Positions 44,799-53,379 of a stretch of 64,000 nucleotides of DNA are shown here, in pieces (the stretch's first letter is position 1; the number at the start of each line of letters is the position of its first letter). Below the pieces are notes generated by a model. That model made no database searches, was not told the DNA's origin, and saw nothing but the letters and a program-made list of their open reading frames with translations. The DNA comes from Gammaproteobacteria bacterium. Lineage in GTDB: Bacteria > Pseudomonadota > Gammaproteobacteria > Pseudomonadales > Azotimanducaceae_A. A program made the position numbers and the translations under genes. Location of the stretch: positions 2,864-66,863 of the forward strand of contig DUAT01000039.1 of NCBI GenBank assembly GCA_012960755.1, read 5' to 3'.

Positions 44799-46510
44799 GG
44801 CACTGTCTGCCCCTGGGGCTTTTCATTGTCCAGTTTCGGTTTCGGCGCCCCGGGCTGGCTCAGCCAGTATTCCGGCTCCCGTTCCGGGTTTAGTCTGGGT
44901 CCACACTCACCCAGAACACCGTGGCGTTCCAGACGCTCAAGCACCCTGTCCTGTTCACGGGCAAGATCATTCATTGCCTGTTGCGGGGTCACTTCACCAC
45001 TGACGGCATTGGCAACATTAGCCCACCAGAGTTGCGCCAGTTTGGGATAGTCAGGGACATTAGTACCCGTGGGCGTCCAGGCAGTCCGTGCCGGGCTGCG
45101 GTAAAACTCTACCAGACCGCCTAGTTTCGGCGCGATTGCCGTCATGGCTTCGGAATTCAGGTCCGACTCCCGAATAGGCGTCAGCCCTACCAGGGTTTTC
45201 TTCAACGTGACTGTTTTAGCTGTCACAAATTGCGCATATAACCAGGCGGCTTTTCGTCTTTCAAGCGGGGTGCTGGACAGGAACGTCCAGGAGCCCGTGT
45301 CCTGGTAGCCCAGTTTCATCCCTTCCTCCCAGTAGGGTCCATGGGGACTGGGAGCCATACGCCATTTGGGATTTCCTGATTCATCGACTACTGCCAATCC
45401 CTCCTTGATCATGTCGGCGGTAAAGGTGGTGTACCAGAATATCTGTTGCGCAATTTGCCCCTGGGCCGGGACCGGACCAGCCTCGGAAAACGTCATCCCG
45501 GCAGCTTCAGGTGGCGCGAAGCGTTTTAACCAATCGATATATTTGGTCAACGCATAAACCGCCGCAGGACCATTGGCGGCACCACCCCGTGTTACCGAGG
45601 AACCGGCGGGTCTGCAACCTTCGACCCGGATCCCCCATTCATCGACGGGAATCCCATTGGGTATGCCCTTGTCCCCGGCGCCTGCCATGGACAGCCAGGC
45701 ATCCGTGAAACGCCAGCCAAGGGACGGATCCTTTTTGCCATAGTCCATATGGCCATAAACTTTTTTACCATCAATTGTCTTGACGTGTTCACTAAAGAAC
45801 TCGGCTATGTCCTCGTAGGCAGACCAGTTAACGGGAACTCCTAATTCGTAGCCGTAAATATCCCGAAACTGGTTTTGTAGATCTTCCCGCGAAAACCAGT
45901 CGTAACGAAACCAGTACAAGTTGGCGAATTGCTGATCCGGTAGCTGGTACAGCTTGCCATCGGGGCCGGTTGTGAAAGAACGGCCAATAAAATCGTCGAT
46001 GTCCAATGTCGGCGAAGTGACATCACGACCCTCCCCTGCCATAAAGTCTGACAGCGGAACAACATATCCATAGCGCGCATGGGTACCGATCAGGTCTGAA
46101 TCATTGACATAACCGTCGTAGACATTTTCACCGGACTGCATCTGGATTTGTAATTTCTCAATGACATCACCCTCCTGGATCAGGTCATGGGTCACCCGAA
46201 TGCCGGTAATATCATAAAAAGCCTGGGTCAGAGTTTCACTTTCGTACTGATGTGTTGTGAGGGTTTCTGAAACGACACTGATTTCCATGCCACGAAAAGG
46301 CGCGGCTGCTTTGGTGAACCAGGCCAGTTCCGTTAGTTGTTCGTCCTGGCTTAGGGTCGATGGTTGAAATTCAGCCTCGATCCATTGGCGGGCGAGACCA
46401 CTGTAGTCAACCGTTTCCTCTACTGCCTGTTGGTTTTTTTGCTCTGAGCATCCAATCAGAATCGATAGGGTTGAAATTATTCCGACAAATAGTATTAACG
46501 GTCGAATCAT
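44753..46510 (-). CDS. glpV: Glycerol ABC importer substrate-binding lipoprotein GlpV
   Basis: This 585-residue binding protein is much longer than ordinary family 1 binding proteins and matches GlpV of the rhizobial glycerol importer: FQPSTLSQDEQLTELAWF, GMEISVVSETLTTHQYESET, TGIRVTHDLIQEGDVIEKLQ and YVNDSDLIGTHARYGY. A lipobox SILIGC places the lipidated Cys at residue 21, so it is probably membrane-tethered. The ATG at 46510 has AAGGA 8 bases upstream and begins the signal peptide; 46534 is an alternative. It is the last gene of the six-gene operon and overlaps the RND pump gene end-on. Confidence 0.85.
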   Translation of the reverse strand: MIRPLILFVGIISTLSILIGCSEQKNQQAVEETVDYSGLARQWIEAEFQPSTLSQDEQLTELAWFTKAAAPFRGMEISVVSETLTTHQYESETLTQAFYDITGIRVTHDLIQEGDVIEKLQIQMQSGENVYDGYVNDSDLIGTHARYGYVVPLSDFMAGEGRDVTSPTLDIDDFIGRSFTTGPDGKLYQLPDQQFANLYWFRYDWFSREDLQNQFRDIYGYELGVPVNWSAYEDIAEFFSEHVKTIDGKKVYGHMDYGKKDPSLGWRFTDAWLSMAGAGDKGIPNGIPVDEWGIRVEGCRPAGSSVTRGGAANGPAAVYALTKYIDWLKRFAPPEAAGMTFSEAGPVPAQGQIAQQIFWYTTFTADMIKEGLAVVDESGNPKWRMAPSPHGPYWEEGMKLGYQDTGSWTFLSSTPLERRKAAWLYAQFVTAKTVTLKKTLVGLTPIRESDLNSEAMTAIAPKLGGLVEFYRSPARTAWTPTGTNVPDYPKLAQLWWANVANAVSGEVTPQQAMNDLAREQDRVLERLERHGVLGECGPRLNPEREPEYWLSQPGAPKPKLDNEKPQGQTVPYDELIEAWREGRAR

Positions 46511-46638
46511 GGATGTTGTCCTTATGGCTATCAATCGGAGATCGTAGCAGGGATAGAAGCAGTTTTGCTAACGATGTCGCATCGAAGTAGTCTGTTCGGG
46601 TTGTTCAGCGGGGGCGCCGAGCCCGGGCGAGATAAACA

Positions 46639-46911
46639 CTATCCCCAGCGCATAGTGACAGCAGCGAGCACAAGCGCCAGCGCACTTGCGATGAAAAGTG
46701 GCAGTGTTGTCAGCCCCAGCCAGAACAGGTGCAAAAAAGCGGCCGACAACAGGCTGATAAAGAAACGGTCGCCCCGACTGGTCACCATGGGTAAGAATCC
46801 GCGCCGATCCTGACCCGGCCACCTGAGTTCTGCCACTGTCATGGCCACAAGCGCGAGAGCAATGGCGACAAAGAACGTCGCGGTTGGCCATGTCCATGCC
46901 ATCCAGGTCAA
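46639..46911 (-). CDS. glpU: DUF2160 small membrane protein, GlpU type
   Basis: The 90-residue protein has about three membrane helices (residues 8-27, 49-66 and 68-85) separated by a polar loop with PGQDRRGFLPMVTSRGDRFF. It belongs to DUF2160, which accompanies glycerol importers between the second permease and the binding protein. Its role is unknown; it may stabilise the permease. The ATG overlaps the stop of the glpQ-like gene by four bases. Confidence 0.82.
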   Translation of the reverse strand: MTWMAWTWPTATFFVAIALALVAMTVAELRWPGQDRRGFLPMVTSRGDRFFISLLSAAFLHLFWLGLTTLPLFIASALALVLAAVTMRWG

Positions 46912-47720
46912 TTGACTCTCCCCAGCGTAAACCCCTGCACCAGGTGTTTTCGGACAAACCAGACAACCACCAGACCGGGCACAACCGTGAGTAATCCCGC
47001 GGCAGACAGCACGCCCCAGTCCATACCTGAAGCACTCACCGTTCGAGTCATTACCACGACGATGGGTTTGGCATCGCTTGCTGTCAGCGTTCTGGCCAGC
47101 AGCAGTTCTACCCAGCTGAACATGAAACAGAAAAATACCGTCACCCCGATTGCGCCACGGTTAATGGGTATGAATATCCGGAAGAAAAAACTCAGGAAGC
47201 TATGACCGTCCAGTTGCGCCATTTCATCAATCTCCCTGGGCACACCTGACATGAAACCCTCAAGAATCCACACGGACAGGGGCACGGTAAACAGACAATG
47301 TGCCAACGCCACCGCGAGTGGTGTATCAAAAATACCCACGGCAGAGTACAACTGGAAGAAGGGCAACAGGAATACTGCTGGCGGCGCCATACGATTGGTC
47401 AGCAGCCAGAAAAACAACTGCCTGTCGCCAAGAAAACGGTACCGGGAAAATACATAGGCCGCCGGTAGCGCGACGGTAATAGAAATCACGGTGTTCAGGG
47501 TGACGTAGGTCAGGGAGTTAATGAAACCGGAATACCAGACTTCCTTGGTGAATATTTCAACAAAATTGGCAACTGTGGGTGACGCCGGGAAAAGCTCGAA
47601 CTTTCCCACAATATCCTGATTACGGCTTATTGCCATGGTAAACAACCAATACAGTGGCGCGAGAAGGTAAATGGTGTAAACAGCCAACAGTAACGTCGCC
47701 GCCGTGCGCCCCTTAAACAT
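46908..47720 (-). CDS. glpQ: Glycerol ABC importer permease GlpQ
   Basis: This 270-residue binding-protein-dependent permease has six predicted helices and the cytoplasmic EAA loop EIDEMAQLDGHSFLSFFFRI that contacts an ATPase. It resembles MalG-type permeases. It overlaps the glpP-like gene by eight bases upstream and the DUF2160 gene by four bases downstream, so translation is tightly coupled. Confidence 0.85.
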   Translation of the reverse strand: MFKGRTAATLLLAVYTIYLLAPLYWLFTMAISRNQDIVGKFELFPASPTVANFVEIFTKEVWYSGFINSLTYVTLNTVISITVALPAAYVFSRYRFLGDRQLFFWLLTNRMAPPAVFLLPFFQLYSAVGIFDTPLAVALAHCLFTVPLSVWILEGFMSGVPREIDEMAQLDGHSFLSFFFRIFIPINRGAIGVTVFFCFMFSWVELLLARTLTASDAKPIVVVMTRTVSASGMDWGVLSAAGLLTVVPGLVVVWFVRKHLVQGFTLGRVN

Positions 47721-48588
47721 CGTCGGCTGCCTTTTTTCTGACCACGCTTGTATAAAAAATCCAGCACAATAAAAGAACGACGAGAAAATAAATCACTGAA
47801 AACGCAGCTGCCGGGCCAAGATCAAACTGTCCAACCGCTTTCGTCGCAAGGTACTGACTTAAAAATGTCGTGCTGTTGCCCGGTCCACCGCCGGTTAACA
47901 CAAACGGTTCAGTGTAAATCATCAGACTGTCCATCAGTCGAAGCAGGACGGCAATCGTTAACACACCACGTAACTTTGGCAATTCAATGTAACGAAAAAC
48001 CTGCAGCCGTGAAGCACCGTCAAGTGCCGCTGCCTGGTAATAGGCCGGAGCAATCGAAGACAACCCGGCGAAAGCGAGCAATACAACCAGAGATGTCCAG
48101 TGCCAGATGTCCATGGCGACGAGCGTGATCCAAGCGTGTGCCGGATCTGCGGCATAGTTAAAGACAATGCCAATCTCGCCGAGTGCCACACCCAGCAAAC
48201 CAATATCACCCCTGGCAAAAATCTGCCAGATGGTACCTACCACATTCCAGGGGATCAGCAATGGCACGGCAAATAAAAGCAGCAAACTCGCAGTTAAAGG
48301 GCCATCCCTCGGCAGTGCCAGTGCGATAACAATACCCAGTGGTATCTCAATCAACAGCACAATCGCACTGAATCCCAGTTGTCGTATTAGAGCCGACTGC
48401 AAGCGCGGGTCTGCAAGCGTCTCGCGATACCAGTCAAAACCGACAAAGAAGCGCGTATTAACATCGAGAATATCCTGCACCGAATAGTTCACTACCGTCA
48501 TCAAGGGCACAACGGCACTGAAGGCAACGACGAGCAGAACGGGAAGAACGCCAAGCCAGGCTCTGTTGTTCTGGATGCTCTTATCCAT
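47713..48588 (-). CDS. glpP: Glycerol ABC importer permease GlpP
   Basis: The 291-residue MalF-type permease has six predicted helices, first at about residues 13-33, and the EAA loop YYQAAALDGASRLQVFRYIE. With GlpQ it forms the membrane channel of the importer. It overlaps the upstream ATPase gene and the downstream permease gene by eight bases each. Confidence 0.85.
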   Translation of the reverse strand: MDKSIQNNRAWLGVLPVLLVVAFSAVVPLMTVVNYSVQDILDVNTRFFVGFDWYRETLADPRLQSALIRQLGFSAIVLLIEIPLGIVIALALPRDGPLTASLLLLFAVPLLIPWNVVGTIWQIFARGDIGLLGVALGEIGIVFNYAADPAHAWITLVAMDIWHWTSLVVLLAFAGLSSIAPAYYQAAALDGASRLQVFRYIELPKLRGVLTIAVLLRLMDSLMIYTEPFVLTGGGPGNSTTFLSQYLATKAVGQFDLGPAAAFSVIYFLVVLLLCWIFYTSVVRKKAADDV

Positions 48589-49666
48589 TCACGACAGCCT
48601 TCTCATCATCGAACAGAATGAATCTGTCAAATATCACATTGACATTGTCTCCCACAGACCATTTACCCGTTGCTTGCGCCTGAAGCTTTTGATCACCCAT
48701 GGTAAGCGTCAGCAGAACCCTGGCTTCACCAACTTCGGTGCCAAGAATTGTTGATCCCTGCACCTGCCAACTGCCAGGTTCACGTCGGACCCTGACCCAC
48801 TCAACTCTTGCGCCGAGTTGGTAGTGACCATTGGGCAGATCGAGTGCCACAGCCACCTCGTCTGAATTGTGACCGGTCAGTCGGGCAGTACGATCAGCTA
48901 CATCGCAATCAACAAATTGCATGCCAGGGGAACCAATAAAATGGCCAACAAACCTGCAATTGGGAGACTGAAATATATCCACGGGTTTACCCGTCTGCAG
49001 GATCGTCCCACGGGCCATGACACTGACCTCTTCTGCGAACGTCAGTGCCTCGGTTTGATCGTGTGTGACGTACACCATGGTCAACCCGTGGGACTGCTGT
49101 AAGCGAGTCAATGTCTGTCGCAATCGCCACTTGATACTGGGCTCTACGGCGGTTAATGGTTCATCCAGCAGCACAAGGTCTACATCATCCCTCATTAACG
49201 ATTTGCCGATAGCGACTAACTGTTTCTGGAACAATGACAATACCGCCGGTTTTGCGTCATGGATTCCCTCAATACCCAGTTCGGTGGAAATCTCAACTGC
49301 CCTCGACACCGCATCTGTTCGTTGCCAGCCGCGATTCATCAGGGGAAAAACCAGGTTTTCGATAACAGATAGTGATTCGTACAGCACCGGAAACTGAAAC
49401 ACCAGAGCAACATCCCGCGCCCTGGCATCCAACAGTGAAACATCAACGCCATCAAACAGGATTCGCCCGCTCGAGGGATGCAACAGGCCGGACAACAGAT
49501 TGAGCATGGTTGTTTTACCTGCGCCCGACGCACCGAGCAGCGCATGGGCGCGGCCATGTTCAATAGTCAGGTTTAATCCCGCGAGGGTCGGCGCCGATTC
49601 ACCGGGGTAGGTGTAGGATACATTCTCAAGAACAATTTCAGCCAAATGAGGCTCCTTGGCCTTCAT
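48581..49666 (-). CDS. glpT: Glycerol ABC importer ATPase GlpT with degenerate signature motif
   Basis: The 361-residue ATPase has Walker A GASGAGKTT, Walker B LVLLDEPL and the switch His in VYVTHDQTEAL, followed by a C-terminal TOBE-like regulatory domain. The ABC signature, normally LSGGQ, reads LSLFQKQ, so it is degenerate. In a GlpS/GlpT heterodimer this motif would face the Walker A site of GlpS. It overlaps glpS by 29 bases and glpP by eight. Confidence 0.85.
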   Translation of the reverse strand: MKAKEPHLAEIVLENVSYTYPGESAPTLAGLNLTIEHGRAHALLGASGAGKTTMLNLLSGLLHPSSGRILFDGVDVSLLDARARDVALVFQFPVLYESLSVIENLVFPLMNRGWQRTDAVSRAVEISTELGIEGIHDAKPAVLSLFQKQLVAIGKSLMRDDVDLVLLDEPLTAVEPSIKWRLRQTLTRLQQSHGLTMVYVTHDQTEALTFAEEVSVMARGTILQTGKPVDIFQSPNCRFVGHFIGSPGMQFVDCDVADRTARLTGHNSDEVAVALDLPNGHYQLGARVEWVRVRREPGSWQVQGSTILGTEVGEARVLLTLTMGDQKLQAQATGKWSVGDNVNVIFDRFILFDDEKAVVNG

Positions 49667-50627
49667 CCTCTTTGAAGGTCAGGACATCCGCCTCACTGAT
49701 GTAAAAAGAGACTTGTTCACCAGATTGCACGTTTCTCATTCCCTTTAACTTCACCACCCAGGCATGGGATTTATCGGCAATATCGACTTCAGCATGTAGA
49801 TAGGTTTCGGCACCGTTTGTCTCGACACCTGAGATGGTCGCGGTAAACGTCAAGCCATCTAACGGATCCAATGAAACATGTTCCGGGCGTACTGCTGAAT
49901 TGTCACTAAGTGGATTGATACCGGGGTCGCTCAACAAGTCAGCGGCTTTAAAGTTCAGGGGGGATCGGTAAACATCAACGGGCTTTCCTACCTGCAACAC
50001 CTCACCATCCTGCAACAGCACTGTGAAATCCCCGAGTGAGAGCGTGTCCCTGGCGTCCGAGGTGAAATAAACGAGACAGGTGTCACTATCTGCGACGAGG
50101 AACTTAAGTTCCCCGGCTAATTCCTCCCGGAGCTTGTAGTCAATATTCACCAACGGTTCGTCCATCACCAGCACCTGAGGTTCCTTCGCCAGCGCCCTTG
50201 CTATCGCCAGCCGCTGTTGCTGGCCCCCCGACAGCTCATGGGGCATGCGATGCAGAAGTTCCTCAATATGCACCTTCGCCGCAAGTTGATGTACCCGTTT
50301 GTCTATTTCAGCCGCCGTTAGCCGGTTTGATAAACCGGCTGTTAACGGCGATGCAATATTTTCAGCCACATTCCAGTTGGGATAGTTGACGAACGCCTGG
50401 TACACCATGGAAACAGGCCATGACCTGTCAACACCCATCATTTGTTTTCTTCCGTTTATTGAAACCCTGGCAGTCGCCGGTGTTGGCAGGCCAGCCAACA
50501 GGCGGCAGAGCGCCGTCTTGCCGGAATGATTTCGGCCCAGCACGACATTGACCGAACCTGATTGGAACTCGATGTCAGGCGTCACTGACTTGTTCGGCCC
50601 CAACTGCAGCTGAGATATCAAAAGCAT
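49638..50627 (-). CDS. glpS: Glycerol ABC importer ATPase GlpS with substituted switch His
   Basis: The 329-residue ATPase has Walker A GRNHSGKTAL, an intact signature LSGGQQQRLAIARAL and Walker B VLVMDEPL. The H-loop reads VYFTSDARDTL, so the usual catalytic switch His (THD) is Ser. A C-terminal TOBE-like domain follows (VRPEHVSLDPL). It is the first gene of the operon; a REP-like palindrome lies about 24 bases upstream of the start. No glycerol kinase or dehydrogenase gene adjoins the operon in the window. Confidence 0.85.
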   Translation of the reverse strand: MLLISQLQLGPNKSVTPDIEFQSGSVNVVLGRNHSGKTALCRLLAGLPTPATARVSINGRKQMMGVDRSWPVSMVYQAFVNYPNWNVAENIASPLTAGLSNRLTAAEIDKRVHQLAAKVHIEELLHRMPHELSGGQQQRLAIARALAKEPQVLVMDEPLVNIDYKLREELAGELKFLVADSDTCLVYFTSDARDTLSLGDFTVLLQDGEVLQVGKPVDVYRSPLNFKAADLLSDPGINPLSDNSAVRPEHVSLDPLDGLTFTATISGVETNGAETYLHAEVDIADKSHAWVVKLKGMRNVQSGEQVSFYISEADVLTFKEDEGQGASFG

Positions 50628-50650
50628 CTAAAAATTATTCCGATTTATCC

Positions 50651-50693
50651 GGGACAGTTTACTTATATACCTGGCAGATAAGTAAACTGTCCC
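50651..50693. repeat. Perfect 16-bp inverted repeat, REP-like
   Basis: GGGACAGTTTACTTAT (50651-50666) and ATAAGTAAACTGTCCC (50678-50693) pair perfectly around an 11-base loop; the similarity extends outwards into CCGG on both sides with one extra base. It lies between glpS and the 3' end of the DUF6265 gene. Its end matches the diverged repeat at 21053-21112. There is no U-tract, so it is better read as a dispersed REP or miniature element than as a simple terminator, though it could also stop transcription. Confidence 0.75.
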
Positions 50694-50710
50694 CGGAATA
50701 CTCTATCTAT

Positions 50711-51217
50711 TCAATGACCTGGTTGGTGGTTGCGCCGGGTGTAACTGATTTCGAATCCTTTATCTTTTCCATCGCTTACTCTTACGTTGAGTTCATTCTT
50801 ATTGTTCAGGCGATATTCCAGTTTTTTAGGGAAGTCATGATCAGAATTTTCAAATGCGGCACTGGTGGCGGAACATTGAATAAGTTTGAAAGCTACCGGG
50901 CGATTATTGTGATCGACCTTAGCCACATAGAATACTTCGCCAGCCATCTCGACGAGCCGCAATGATTCACCGGTTTGAAGCTCATTGGAAGTCCTGGACC
51001 TGGTTTCACCTGAACCTTCAAATGTCAGTGGACTAATCCTTTTCCACGACTCCGTCACAATATTCTCGCCATCGTCGTTAGTCCAATCGCCTGGCAACCA
51101 CTGGACAGAATCAAGTGAGTCACAGGACTGCGAGTATGAAAGCTGGCAGGAACAGGCGAAGAGTATTGTCAGGAAAATTCTGATCATACCCAGGCTGAAT
51201 GTACCAACAAGATGCAT
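50711..51217 (-). CDS. DUF6265-like exported protein
   Basis: The 168-residue protein has a signal peptide (hydrophobic MIRIFLTILFACSC core) and the lipocalin-like DUF6265 pattern: VQWLPGDWTNDDGENIVTESWK, FEGSGETR, FENSDHDFPKKLEYRL and a final ISYTRRN. It probably binds a small hydrophobic ligand outside the cytoplasm, which is inferred from the fold class. The ATG at 51217 has AAGGT upstream; the ATG at 51187 would start exactly at the signal core and is an alternative. Confidence 0.75.
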   Translation of the reverse strand: MHLVGTFSLGMIRIFLTILFACSCQLSYSQSCDSLDSVQWLPGDWTNDDGENIVTESWKRISPLTFEGSGETRSRTSNELQTGESLRLVEMAGEVFYVAKVDHNNRPVAFKLIQCSATSAAFENSDHDFPKKLEYRLNNKNELNVRVSDGKDKGFEISYTRRNHQPGH

Positions 51218-51393
51218 TGGTTTTTACCTTTAAACAATTGATCAAATTCATCGTAGGGTATCACAGTCAAAGACTGCTCCCATCCAGCAGATGTCTTCAT
51301 AAGGAGCCTTTTTGAACATGTACTTATATATTTGTATTCTTTTCACAATCGCGTCAATATCGATCCGATAACAAATCACAGGAGACTCAAACC

Positions 51394-52287
51394 ATGGCAA
51401 GCGAAGAGCTGAGAGCAACTATAGAATTGATACGAGGCCAGGAAGGCGTTACTGCCGAAGGCCTAAGTCTGCAGGAGCGTCGCGAGGGTATGGAGGCGAT
51501 GCAAGCCAATATTCCATTACCTGAAGATATCAACATAGAAAAGGTGGACATCGACGGCATTCCAGGCATATGGGTCACCGCACCAGGCGCTCGCGACAAT
51601 GCCTATGTTGTCTATTATCACGGTGGTGGTTACGTCATGGGTTCACTCGACACCCACAAGGAACTCATGGGTAGAATTTCCCGCTCCTGCAAAGCCACGG
51701 TACTCGGGGTAGATTACCGGCTGGCGCCGGAGCATCTTTACCCGGCCGCTGTCGAAGATGGCGTTAAAAGTTACGAATGGTTGCTGGCAAGGGATGTAGA
51801 TCCCTCCACGGTAATGATGGCGGGAGATTCTGCAGGCGGCGGCCTCGTGATCTCGACGATGCTGGCACTGAAAGACAAGGGTGGCAGTCAACCCGCTGGT
51901 GGCATCCTGTTTTCACCCTGGACCGATCTGACCGCTTCCGGTGACAGTGCCACCACTCGCGCTGAAGCTGACCCGATGATCACCATGCCTGCCTTGCTCG
52001 AAATTGCGGAGACTTACTACGCAGGATCAAACCCCAAAGACCCGCTGATTTCACCGGTGTTTGCAGACCTGGCTGGTTTGCCGCCTTTGTTAATTCAGGT
52101 CGGTGATGCGGAGGTGTTACTCGACGATGCGTCCCGTCTTGCAGACAATGCCAGAGCCGCAGGTATCCCGGTGCAGTACCAGGTATGGGACGAGGCGTTT
52201 CATGTGTTCCAGGCCATGCCGCATCTACCGGAAGCAACCGATGCGTTGCAGAAGGTCGCCAATTTTTATACGGATATCGTGAATTAA
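51394..52287 (+). CDS. HSL-family alpha/beta hydrolase (esterase)
   Basis: This 297-residue esterase of the hormone-sensitive-lipase group has the oxyanion motif YYHGGGYVMGS, the nucleophile elbow GDSAGGGL, the acid Asp in GDAEVLLDDASRL and the His in WDEAFHVFQ. It hydrolyses short to medium acyl esters in the cytosol. AGGAG precedes the ATG. It converges with the flavin monooxygenase gene. Confidence 0.9.
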   Translation: MASEELRATIELIRGQEGVTAEGLSLQERREGMEAMQANIPLPEDINIEKVDIDGIPGIWVTAPGARDNAYVVYYHGGGYVMGSLDTHKELMGRISRSCKATVLGVDYRLAPEHLYPAAVEDGVKSYEWLLARDVDPSTVMMAGDSAGGGLVISTMLALKDKGGSQPAGGILFSPWTDLTASGDSATTRAEADPMITMPALLEIAETYYAGSNPKDPLISPVFADLAGLPPLLIQVGDAEVLLDDASRLADNARAAGIPVQYQVWDEAFHVFQAMPHLPEATDALQKVANFYTDIVN

Positions 52288-52332
52288 TACTATCGCCCAG
52301 GTAGCTGGCTGGGGATAGAAACCGTCAGCCTC

Positions 52333-53379
52333 CTAACCACAGCCCTCACGAATCATGGGTATAAGCTCGCGGCCATAGTCGGTTGCGTCATTCAGCGGAT
52401 CAAAGCCCCGAATCAGGAACCCGTCAACGCCCAGCTCGTGGTAGGCGAGTATGGCATCTGCAACCTGCCGTGGTGTCCCAACCAATGCGGTTGTATTGCC
52501 TGAACCTCCTGCAGCTGCCGCCAACGGTGTCCACAATCGTTCGTCGTGGATCTCACCTTCTTCCGCCAGGCGCAACAATCGCCTCGCGGTTTCTGCCTCG
52601 GGCGCTGCTTTTCTCACATTTGCCGGTGCCACACTGGAAAGGATCGATTCCGCTTTCTCCCAGGCTGCTGATTCACTATCGGCAATTATTGGCCTGAACG
52701 ACAACTGGTATTGGGGTGCCCGATCATAAGCAGATGCGAGCTGATTGATGTCGGACATTACCTGGCTAACGTTTTTCCGTGATTCACCAAACAGCGCATA
52801 GACATCGGCGTGTTTCGCCCCCACCTTCAATGCCGGTGGTGATACACCACCAAAGAAAATCGGTACATGAGGTCGCTGGAATGACTGAACTTCAGAAATC
52901 GCCCGTTCAACCTGGTAATACTTCCCGTTGTAATCAAATGGCGATTCACTGGTCCAGACTTTTAACATCACATCCAGATATTCATCAGTTCTCGCGTAAC
53001 GTTCGTCATGACCAAGGTAATCCCCATCACGACGCTGGTCGAAATCAGACCCACCCGTAATGATATGAATCAGCAGACGACCCCTGGTCAGATTGTCGAA
53101 GGTCGCTATTTTTCGCGCTGCGAGTGTCGGGGCAACAAAACCCGGTCGATGTGCCACCAGAAAATTGATTTTATCGGTGTTAGCCGCAATGAAACTTGCC
53201 ACTTGAAACCCCTCTGCCGAAGCAGAGGTGTAACCCACCAGCACCGCATCAAAACCGGCATCCTCGTGCGCCCGGGAAAATCGAACCAGGTAGTCAGGAT
53301 CAATGCCGCCACCGATGACGTGTACCGTTGCACCCTCTGTGGGCGCGACACCGATCATACCGAGGATACGAATGCTCAC
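52333..53379 (-). CDS. SsuD-like flavin-dependent monooxygenase
   Basis: The 348-residue protein is an LLM-class TIM barrel closest in pattern to alkanesulfonate or dimethylsulfone monooxygenases: FLVAHRPGFVAPTLAARKIA, NLTRGRLLIHIITGGSD, DYLGHDERYARTDEYL and PIFFGGVSPPALKVGAKHAD. Such enzymes use FMNH2 to split C-S bonds; the flavin reductase partner is not nearby. It starts at the base after the carboxylesterase stop, so the two are almost certainly co-translated. Confidence 0.85.
   Translation of the reverse strand: MSIRILGMIGVAPTEGATVHVIGGGIDPDYLVRFSRAHEDAGFDAVLVGYTSASAEGFQVASFIAANTDKINFLVAHRPGFVAPTLAARKIATFDNLTRGRLLIHIITGGSDFDQRRDGDYLGHDERYARTDEYLDVMLKVWTSESPFDYNGKYYQVERAISEVQSFQRPHVPIFFGGVSPPALKVGAKHADVYALFGESRKNVSQVMSDINQLASAYDRAPQYQLSFRPIIADSESAAWEKAESILSSVAPANVRKAAPEAETARRLLRLAEEGEIHDERLWTPLAAAAGGSGNTTALVGTPRQVADAILAYHELGVDGFLIRGFDPLNDATDYGRELIPMIREGCG

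Noticed and set aside
46568..47035. 155-codon minus-strand frame overlapping glpQ and the DUF2160 gene
   Set aside because: It is an out-of-frame shadow of two well-supported genes with low-plausibility Cys/Arg-rich sequence.
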